Part shown: positions 16,966 through 23,005 of the stretch, in pieces
Position numbering within the stretch: the stretch's first letter is position 1
Layout of the letters: every line of letters starts with the position of its first letter
Assembly (NCBI GenBank): GCA_934661165.1
Contig: CAKUJB010000013.1
Location: 1-24,104 of the forward strand
Source: an uncultured Microbacteriaceae bacterium
GTDB lineage: Bacteria; Actinomycetota; Actinomycetes; Actinomycetales; Microbacteriaceae
Direction of reading: 5' to 3'
Length of the DNA stretch: 24,104 bases
Translations under genes and position numbers: made by a program
The notes under the pieces: model-generated
What the model saw: the letters and a program-made list of their open reading frames with translations, nothing else
What the model was told of the DNA's origin: nothing
Databases searched by the model: none

Positions 16966-17095
16966 TTCCGGCTGGTCCAGGAGCTCGCCGCTGACGGTGT
17001 CCCCGTCGCGGTGGCCTGCCGGTCCCTGAACGTCTTAACATCCGGCTACTACGAGTGGGTATCTCGTCCGCCGTCGGGATCGGGACTCGCGCACA
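16966..17095 (+). pseudogene. IS3-family transposase OrfB N-terminal fragment
   Basis: In the -1 frame after orfA, FRLVQELAADGVPVAVACRS, LNVLTSGYYEWVSRPPS and SGLAHNE match the OrfB N-terminus. Homology then ends near 17095; the rest of the integrase core is absent. Confidence 0.8.
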
Positions 17096-17183
17096 ACGAA
17101 ATACTTCCCGATGGAAGGTGTGCTCCGCACCTCACCGGCCACAAGTCGAGGCAGCAACCGCAGGGGCCAGCCCCGTGCACGCG

Positions 17184-17232
17184 TACTCTCACATCTACTG
17201 CAACACGAATGTAAGAGCACGTTAGAGTAGCC
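17184..17232. repeat. 49-bp flanking repeat, copy A (left of the primase-helicase operon)
   Basis: Matches 21175-21223 in the same orientation at 42 of 49 positions. Its ends TACTCTCAC and GTTAGAGTA are themselves inverted (one mismatch), and CTACTGC lies inside. It begins 33 bp beyond the helicase stop codon and marks one edge of the two-gene module. Confidence 0.85.
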
Positions 17233-17264
17233 GCCCACCGCCGGCAGTGGCGGCAGCCATCACC

Positions 17265-19691
17265 TCACTCAGAGACAGCGAAGCCTTCCTTTCTCATCAC
17301 TCGTCGGCGTCGCTGATGCATCCGCTCCAGCAGTGGCACGGCGGCATCGCGGAAGTCATGGACGGTTGCCACCGCGCTCGCACCATCGTTGCCGCGGGTG
17401 ACCCGGCCGATCTGCTGGATGACGCGTCCCTTGAACGAGACCGGTACCGCGAGGAACAGCGTGTTCAGCGAGGGGAGGTCGATGCCCTCGCCGGCGATCT
17501 TGTCGATCGCCGCCAACACGAACGGTTCGCGTGATGCATCCAGTCCAGCGAGTCGATCGCGCAGCGCGCGCCGTTCAGCCGGGGCCTGTCGTCCGTGCAT
17601 GGCAAGCACCGGGGCGACCGAGCGTGCACGGATGGCTGTACTGAGTACGTCGAGGTGATCGAGACGATTGGTGAGGATGAGGCAGCATCGCTCCTCCTCG
17701 ACCGCATCCAGGACCTGCCGAACGATCAGGGCGTTACGCTCCTCGTCCGCGGCGAGTTCCGTGTAGATGGCCTGGATCGACGGCCCGTCTGCGCCGGTCT
17801 CCTCGGTCGTGAATGCCGTCTCGTGCACGACGACCCGGCGCTCTGCGACCGCGGGGACGTCGATGACGTGCCGGATCGGGCCGCATTGCATCGTGATTAG
17901 GCCGTCCATCTGATCTGCGCGATACGGCGTTGCCGTCAGGCCCACCCAGTGCCGAGTCTTCACGGTTCGGATCGCGGCTTCGACGGCCGGAGCCGCGATC
18001 GCGTGACATTCGTCGACGATGATCTGCCCGTACTCGTCGAGTACGCCCGGGTCTCCGCTGCGGTGCGCGATCGACTGCATCATGATCAGATCAACGACTC
18101 CACGACGTTTGCGGCGCCCGTTCCCAAGCTGACCGATCTGCTTGTCGCTGATCGTGAGGAACTCGGTCAGCCGCACCCGCCACTGCTGGAGGAGTTCGGC
18201 TCGGTTCACCAGGATCGCTGTCGGCGTCGCCCGCGCGGCGATGAGTGCGCAGGCCATGACGGTCTTTCCCGCCCCCGGTGGAGCGACCAGCACGCCGGTC
18301 TCATGCTGGAGCAGCGCTTGGACCGCCTCTTCCTGCTCTCGTCGCAACTCTCCGGTGAAACGCATGTCGATCGCCGCGGGTACGACCGCGTCATCCTGTA
18401 GATCAACGGTGAATCCCGCGTCGGAGAGCACGCCGCGGGTCTCATCGAGCAGGCCACGGGGTAAGCGCAGTTCCGTATCGTCGTGGTCGAAGCTGGTCAC
18501 AAGTCGGGGAGTGCCGAAGGTGCTGAATCGTTGCGCCTGTTTGCGATAGAACTCCGGGTTCGAGACGGATGCCGCGTGCTTCAGCGCGCTGACCACGACG
18601 CCAGGAAGTCCCTCGGTCGGGACGTGCACAACGGCATCGCGCCGCAGGAGAACCCGCCGCCCGGCGTTGCCTTTCGCGACGGAGGTGATCGCGACCCGGC
18701 GAGGCCGAGTCGCGAGAGTCTCCTGCGGCCCGGCCGACAGTCGCGCCAGCGCACCGAATTCCGCCAGCCGCTCCACTGACACCGGGTTGACAGCAGCGAG
18801 CGCCGCGAACTGGTCGGCCAGCGGCTCCCACGTCGCCGGATCCGCGAAGACCGTCGTCCCGTTTCGGCGGCGCCCACCCTGTAGCGGCAGGGCAATCAGG
18901 TTGCCGAGCCGTGCTCGGCCCGTCGATCGCTGCGGCAGCGTGTCCTGTGCGGGGAAGAAGCGGTCATAGCTGGACATCGAGATCGTCGACCGGTCGGACA
19001 TCGCTGCGCGCAATAGCGCCGCCCCCATCGAACGAGCGGACGCCGCAGACACTGCGGATTCGAAGAAGATCCACACATGCGCCCCTTCGCCGGAGCGGGA
19101 GATCTCCGCGAGGGCGCTGATCTCTTGCCGCCGACACGCAGCGACGAAGGCCGCGGCATCATCGCGCCAATCGCCGTCATCGAAATCGCAGACGAGCAGT
19201 CGTGTGCGGTCGTCTGGAAGGAGGGGGTAGAGGCCGACATGGAACTCTCGCTCGCCTTCGACAGAGCCCCTCAGATGCCGCTCGATCACCGAGTCCGTCA
19301 ACGGCAAGAGATCCTGATCGATTGCGGCGTCGGTATAGAAGCCGCCGCGGACCGCGGGACTCCAGCCTTTCTTTCCGGTTCGGCGACTCACCCACGGCAA
19401 CGCATAGGCGTCCTCCCGCCCGACGAACCGATTGCGGAACAACGCGAGCTTTTCCGCGGGAGACGAATCCTTTGTGACAGCGCCTCTCGCTACAGCCTCG
19501 TTATCGGCAGCACCGGTCGCGACACGAGACATGGGACTCGCCGATTTCGTGGGCGGAGGTATCTGCTGTTCGGTCTCGCGCTCGATCGCCTGCAGCTCCT
19601 CACGAGCAACGGCAAGCTCGTCCTCCAGCCTTCGCACACGCTCACGCGCGGCACTGAGTCGTTGCGTGTCCCCCACCACAGCGGCGCCCAA
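17265..19691 (-). CDS. TOTE-type archaeo-eukaryotic primase fused to SF2 helicase
   Basis: An 808-residue protein. Residues 8-43 form a coiled coil. An AEP primase domain spans about 80-260: motif I VCDFDDGDW (Asp169, Asp171), motif II RSGEGAHVW (His205) and motif III SYDRFFPAQD (Asp243), the pattern of the TOTE conflict-system AEP family. An SF2 helicase follows: Walker A PPGAGKT (471-477), DECH box (560-563), GLTATPYR and QQIGRVTR (759-766). All catalytic residues are present. The frame starts at a TTG (19691) 4 nt after the AlbA_2 gene stop; GTG at 19679 or 19676 are alternatives, and no start has ideal spacing to GAGGGG. It is probably co-transcribed with, and translationally coupled to, the upstream gene. 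A nucleic-acid-targeting defence role is inferred from family and context. Confidence 0.88.
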   Translation of the reverse strand: MGAAVVGDTQRLSAARERVRRLEDELAVAREELQAIERETEQQIPPPTKSASPMSRVATGAADNEAVARGAVTKDSSPAEKLALFRNRFVGREDAYALPWVSRRTGKKGWSPAVRGGFYTDAAIDQDLLPLTDSVIERHLRGSVEGEREFHVGLYPLLPDDRTRLLVCDFDDGDWRDDAAAFVAACRRQEISALAEISRSGEGAHVWIFFESAVSAASARSMGAALLRAAMSDRSTISMSSYDRFFPAQDTLPQRSTGRARLGNLIALPLQGGRRRNGTTVFADPATWEPLADQFAALAAVNPVSVERLAEFGALARLSAGPQETLATRPRRVAITSVAKGNAGRRVLLRRDAVVHVPTEGLPGVVVSALKHAASVSNPEFYRKQAQRFSTFGTPRLVTSFDHDDTELRLPRGLLDETRGVLSDAGFTVDLQDDAVVPAAIDMRFTGELRREQEEAVQALLQHETGVLVAPPGAGKTVMACALIAARATPTAILVNRAELLQQWRVRLTEFLTISDKQIGQLGNGRRKRRGVVDLIMMQSIAHRSGDPGVLDEYGQIIVDECHAIAAPAVEAAIRTVKTRHWVGLTATPYRADQMDGLITMQCGPIRHVIDVPAVAERRVVVHETAFTTEETGADGPSIQAIYTELAADEERNALIVRQVLDAVEEERCCLILTNRLDHLDVLSTAIRARSVAPVLAMHGRQAPAERRALRDRLAGLDASREPFVLAAIDKIAGEGIDLPSLNTLFLAVPVSFKGRVIQQIGRVTRGNDGASAVATVHDFRDAAVPLLERMHQRRRRVMRKEGFAVSE

Positions 19692-19695
19692 CCCC

Positions 19696-21102
19696 TCACC
19701 GACTGAGACGCCACGACGCCCGCGGATCCTTACGGCTCTTGCCCACCCACTGCACGTAGTCGGAGTCCCGTAGCACCTCCAGGTGGCGCAGCACGGTCGG
19801 GCGTGCTGCGCCCGTCAGCTCGGCGATTTCTCCGGTACTCAGCTCCGGTGCGTCACGCAGCGCCGCGAGGATCTGCTGCTGAAGCGACGGGAGAGCATCG
19901 ATCAATCGCCGCTCCGTGGGCTCGCCCGAGAGGGTGAGCTGCACGCTCCCAGCAGTCTGACGGTAGAGCGGATCACTGAGCCCAGCGGAGCGCATTTCCT
20001 CGAACATGCGCCGGATGCCCTCACCGAACTCTTGGGTGATGCGCAGATCAGTGCATACCCGCGCGATCCGCGGGTTCCGAGCGAAGCGCTTGATCGCGAG
20101 CGGATTCGCTGGGTCGACCAGGCCGGGGAATCGTCCCGGACTCTCGATGACGATGCGGTCGTCGTAAATATCGACGTGGATATAGTCGCCCTGGATGCTG
20201 TAGGAGCGATGCACGATCGCGTTGACAACTCCCTCCAACCAGGCGTCTTCAGGCACCAAGCCAGTGTCCTCGAAACGTCCAGACGCGGCGAGTGCGCGGC
20301 GGGTCGGCTGCCATCTGTGGATGCTCGCGCGGGCGGCGTCGAGGAGCCGCGGGATCGGTCCCTCAAGCCGGTCGTCACCGATCAGATTCTGTCGGGAGCC
20401 GGATTCACGCTGCGTGCCTTGGAATCGGCTCACCCGCACCTGCGCTGATGGCAGAGCACGCTCAGGATGTTCCGCGAACAGCAGCACCCCGGCCACGGTC
20501 AGGCGATCGCCAGCGGCGAGTTCCCGAGCCTCAAGAAGTCGGGCCGCGTCCGGCGCTCCGAGCACAGCGGCATAGGTGTCGAGAAGGTCGCGATCGACGT
20601 CGCTGACCCGCAACTCCGTGCGCTCGGACTCGAATGAAGACTGGCTCTTGTCGTAGAACAGTTCGCGCCGCTGTGCGAAGGTCAGCTTGCGACTCTCGTC
20701 CCCCAGGCGCAGGTAGGCCTCATCCCGGTTGGTCGCGTAGACGTTCCGCCCCGGCAGCACCTCGATCACCAGGAGATGGTCGCTTTCGCCGTCATCGCGA
20801 ACGCACTCATAGAGGTGCGTCTGAGTCGGGACCGTCGGATCGGTGAAGTCCACAGCGGCCTGCATCAGATCGTTCAAGCGCTTCGGGTCGCTGTCGACCC
20901 CTTCGACAGCGCCGTCACTGAGGCCGACGACGATTGTTCCACCGTCGGCGTTCGCGAACGCCACGATGCTCTCTGCCAACTTCTTCGGCTCGATCCGCAC
21001 TGACTTGCGATCGAACCATTGGCTTTCGGGCAACGCGAGCAAGCGTTCCGCGCGCTGCGCCGGCGCCGCGGCAAGCGCTGCGTCAATCGCTCCTGCTGGC
21101 AT
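19696..21102 (-). CDS. AlbA_2 (Schlafen-type) / GHKL-ATPase / winged-helix protein
   Basis: A 468-residue cytosolic protein. An AlbA_2 domain spans residues 27-150: ESQWFDRKS, then KLAESIVAFANADGGTIVVG and YLRLGDESRKLT. A linker leads to a GHKL-like ATPase fold of the RecG_C-related type (about 285-375), with the N-box EGVVNAIVHRSYSIQGDYI and the loop IESPGRFPG. A winged helix lies at the C-terminus (405-465), ELSTGEIAELTGAARPTVLR. Relatives are called ATP-binding or transcriptional regulator proteins. It is the first gene of the operon with the primase-helicase. A perfect TACTCTAA palindrome 6 nt before its ATG suggests autoregulation through the winged helix. Confidence 0.88.
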   Translation of the reverse strand: MPAGAIDAALAAAPAQRAERLLALPESQWFDRKSVRIEPKKLAESIVAFANADGGTIVVGLSDGAVEGVDSDPKRLNDLMQAAVDFTDPTVPTQTHLYECVRDDGESDHLLVIEVLPGRNVYATNRDEAYLRLGDESRKLTFAQRRELFYDKSQSSFESERTELRVSDVDRDLLDTYAAVLGAPDAARLLEARELAAGDRLTVAGVLLFAEHPERALPSAQVRVSRFQGTQRESGSRQNLIGDDRLEGPIPRLLDAARASIHRWQPTRRALAASGRFEDTGLVPEDAWLEGVVNAIVHRSYSIQGDYIHVDIYDDRIVIESPGRFPGLVDPANPLAIKRFARNPRIARVCTDLRITQEFGEGIRRMFEEMRSAGLSDPLYRQTAGSVQLTLSGEPTERRLIDALPSLQQQILAALRDAPELSTGEIAELTGAARPTVLRHLEVLRDSDYVQWVGKSRKDPRASWRLSR

Positions 21103-21107
21103 GCTTC

Positions 21108-21128
21108 TACTCTAACATTATTAGAGTA
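21108..21128. promoter_or_regulatory. Perfect TACTCTAA/TTAGAGTA operator before the AlbA_2 gene
   Basis: TACTCTAA (21108-21115), 5-nt spacer CATTA, TTAGAGTA (21121-21128): a perfect 8-bp dyad 6 nt from the start codon. On the minus strand it includes TAATAAT, a plausible -10. Further out, GCAGTAG (21133-21139) repeats inverted the CTACTGC of the 49-bp repeats. Confidence 0.65.
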
Positions 21129-21174
21129 TTTTGCAGTAGCGATGCGGGAGCCGGCGCCGTCCGATCGGTGCGGC

Positions 21175-21223
21175 TACTCTCACGCCTACTGCGACGCGGA
21201 TGTTAGAGCGCGTTAGAGTAGCC
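21175..21223. repeat. 49-bp flanking repeat, copy B (right of the operon)
   Basis: The partner of 17184-17232. It contains TACTCTCAC, CTACTGC and two GTTAGAG units 10 bp apart, ending GTTAGAGTA. It lies 73 bp upstream of the AlbA_2 start. The gap 21103-21466 holds no gene, only this repeat, the operator, a candidate arm site, attR and the start of the post-attR repeats. Confidence 0.85.
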
Positions 21224-21244
21224 CGCTCCATCGAGACCCGCAGC

Positions 21245-21269
21245 CGGGCCATATCCGGGCCATTTCCGC
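21245..21269. repeat. Candidate right arm-type integrase site (double GGGCCAT)
   Basis: Two GGGCCAT units 11 bp apart followed by TTCCGC, 99 bp inside the right core, matching 10009-10033 at 21 of 25 positions with the four mismatches together in the spacer. Confidence 0.45.
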
Positions 21270-21367
21270 CCACGGAACCAACTGCGGGCAACTGCGACCA
21301 CCCAGGAAAATGCCTGGTCAGCAGCGATCCGTCACCATAGATACAGTGCGATTTCGGCCCCGAAGTC

Positions 21368-21414
21368 ACTGAAAATCGTGAGGTCACGGGATCGACGCCC
21401 GTCGGAGCCACCAC
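21368..21414 (+). repeat. attR core: 47-bp copy of the tRNA-Phe 3' part
   Basis: Identical to 9895-9941. The upstream sequence does not complete a tRNA, so this is the displaced chromosomal 3' end left by integration, not a second tRNA gene. Confidence 0.93.
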
Positions 21415-21447
21415 CCCCGTCGTCTGCTGCGCACATACCGCTCCCGG

Positions 21448-21516
21448 GTGCTGGGAATCCGGCCTGGTGCTGGGAATCCGCGTCGATTCGCCAGCATGCA
21501 GACGGAATCCCAGCAC
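21448..21516. repeat. GTGCTGGGAATCCG direct pair plus inverted copy just after attR
   Basis: GTGCTGGGAATCCG occurs at 21448-21461 and 21467-21480; CGGAATCCCAGCAC at 21503-21516 is its inverse with one mismatch. The last two form a 13-of-14-bp hairpin with a 22-nt loop. Before integration this would have stood directly after tRNA-Phe. Confidence 0.7.
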
Positions 21517-23005
21517 GGGGCCGCACGCGCCCGGGTCGCGCGGTGGTCAGGTCACCTGCGCGGCCCGCGCGACACCGCGGCCCCGCGCATTCCTCCCGGT
21601 GCGCGTCAGCGCCCCGCCGCCCGGCGACCCGCTCGACGGCTTCGAGTACGTCGCGCTCGGGGACTCGTACCAGGCCGGCTTCGGGGTCACGCCGTACTCC
21701 GACACGAGCCCCTTCGCCGACGGTCCGCTCAACGGCTGCTACCAGGCCCTCGCGAACTACCCGCAGCTCGTCGCGACCGATCTCGGGCTGACGATCACCG
21801 ATGAGACGTGCAGCGGGGCGATCACGGCGAACATCGGCTACGAGTCCGGCGTCACGATCCCCTCGCCGCCGGCGACCGGCCCGCTGACCGGTCTGCCGAC
21901 CGGCTCGCAGGTCCAGACGACGATGGCGGGGAAGGTCGCGCCCGCCGTGCAGTCCGCCGCGCTCAGCGCGACGACCGACGTCGTCACGATCGGCATCGGC
22001 GGCAACGACCTCGGCTTCGCGTCGATCGCGATGGCGTGCGTCCGCGACAGCGTCGGCGCCGGCAGCTACCCGCTCTACCTCTACTGGGTGAGTCCCGGCA
22101 TCACGTTCGACAACTGCAAGCAGTACTTCGACGACCAGGCGACCTACCCCGACGCGTATCTCAAGGACCGGCTCGCGACCTATGTCGTGCCGCGGATCGA
22201 GGCGACGCTCACGCGGGTCAAGGCGGCGGCGCCGAATGCCCAGGTCTTCGTCGTCGGCTACCCGCAGATCGCACCGGCCGACGCGATGGACGCATGCTTC
22301 ACCGCGCCGGGGTCGGTCGACGCCGTGCCGCTCTCGGGGGTCGACATCGACTTCGTCCACGAGATCGAGGGACTCCTCGACACGGCGATCGAGTCGGCCG
22401 CCGCCGCGCACGGCGCGCACTACATCAACACCTGGGACGACACCGCCGCGAACACCCTGTGCACGCCCGACCCTTGGATCTGGGGCCTCACCGCGTACGT
22501 CAACCTCTCCGGACCCTGCGATCCCGGCTACATCAACGGCGACTCCTCGGGCTGGATCTGCGTGAAGCTCGGCGCCCTCCACCCGAACGCGGGCGGTGTC
22601 GAGAACCTCCGCCAGCTCGTCGCGGCATCCATCCCGACCGCGTTCTTCACCCGGATCGTCGACGGCACGCTCGAGCCGGGCGGCTCGGTCGCCGTCGAGG
22701 GCGGCGGCTTCCACCCCGGCGAGCCCGTCGAGCTCGTCCTCCATTCGCTGCCGGTCACGATCGCGACAGTGACGGCGAATGCGGCTGGCGGCTTCGCCGC
22801 GACCGCCGCGATCCCGAGCAGCGTCCCGCCCGGCGCGCACACCCTCACCGCGACCGGACTCAGCTCGGGGCACGCGTTCAGCGCCTCGGTCGCCCTCGCG
22901 ATGCCGGCGACCGGCGTCGAGCTCGCAGGCCCCGCACTCGCGGGCGTGCTGCTCCTCCTCGCCGGCGGCGTGCTCCTCGCCACCGCGCGCCGCCGCGCGG
23001 CCTGA
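21467..23005 (+). CDS. SGNH/GDSL hydrolase with sorting-signal-like C-terminus, 5' end uncertain
   Basis: The open frame has 512 codons, but recognisable protein starts near residue 55. SGNH blocks are present: FEYVALGDSYQAGFGV (Ser nucleophile), ITIGIGGNDLG-like VTIGIGGNDLGFA and GALHPNAGGVENL (His). An Ig-like/Big-type segment precedes the C-terminus, which ends MPATG, a hydrophobic stretch and ARRRAA, like a cell-wall sorting signal. Such proteins need an export signal, yet the N-terminal 54 residues from GTG 21467, or the alternative GTG 21599, show none. The start is therefore uncertain, and the 5' end may have been lost near attR. The substrate is probably an ester or lipid; not determined. 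Confidence 0.8.
   Translation: MLGIRVDSPACRRNPSTGPHAPGSRGGQVTCAARATPRPRAFLPVRVSAPPPGDPLDGFEYVALGDSYQAGFGVTPYSDTSPFADGPLNGCYQALANYPQLVATDLGLTITDETCSGAITANIGYESGVTIPSPPATGPLTGLPTGSQVQTTMAGKVAPAVQSAALSATTDVVTIGIGGNDLGFASIAMACVRDSVGAGSYPLYLYWVSPGITFDNCKQYFDDQATYPDAYLKDRLATYVVPRIEATLTRVKAAAPNAQVFVVGYPQIAPADAMDACFTAPGSVDAVPLSGVDIDFVHEIEGLLDTAIESAAAAHGAHYINTWDDTAANTLCTPDPWIWGLTAYVNLSGPCDPGYINGDSSGWICVKLGALHPNAGGVENLRQLVAASIPTAFFTRIVDGTLEPGGSVAVEGGGFHPGEPVELVLHSLPVTIATVTANAAGGFAATAAIPSSVPPGAHTLTATGLSSGHAFSASVALAMPATGVELAGPALAGVLLLLAGGVLLATARRRAA

Larger units (their letters stand above)
16620..17095 (+). mobile_element. Second IS3-family element, truncated at its right end
   Basis: It begins with GACCCGCTTTTCCGGACACC directly against the right inverted repeat of the first IS, then GAGGCGATGATCGTCTCGGG before orfA, the same leader as the first IS in opposite orientation. 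It carries a complete orfA and only the first 45 or so residues of orfB, and no right inverted repeat is seen. The two elements therefore stand head to head. Confidence 0.75.
9895..21414. mobile_element. Integrated genomic island in tRNA-Phe (about 11.5 kb)
   Basis: The island is bounded by the 47-bp direct repeats. It contains a tyrosine integrase and excisionase at its left end, accessory genes, IS3-family pieces and a two-gene primase-helicase/AlbA_2 operon at its right end. I see no relaxase, conjugation ATPase, capsid, terminase or clear replication initiator, so self-transfer is not supported; mobilisation by a helper, or a decayed state, is inferred. Core genes resume directly on both sides. 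The IS debris in the middle shows that it has been resident long enough to collect insertions. Confidence 0.88.

Noticed and set aside
17035..17238. Minus-strand 67-codon frame in the gap beside the operon
   Set aside because: Covers IS debris and repeat copy A; no ribosome site or recognisable domain.
21368..21414. Second tRNA-Phe gene
   Set aside because: Only the 3' part is present; the 5' acceptor strand and D-arm are absent, so it is the attR copy.
9895..21414. Prophage or ICE
   Set aside because: No capsid, portal, terminase, relaxase or conjugation ATPase is encoded between the attachment sites.
21121..21516. Minus-strand 131-codon frame crossing attR, with GVDPVTSRFSVTSGPK-like residues
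   Set aside because: This is the well-known translation of a tRNA 3' end and repeats, not a protein.
21332..22873. A 513-codon minus-strand open frame crossing attR
   Set aside because: It is the shadow of the SGNH gene and translates the attR tRNA fragment; low-complexity Arg/Asp/Val sequence.
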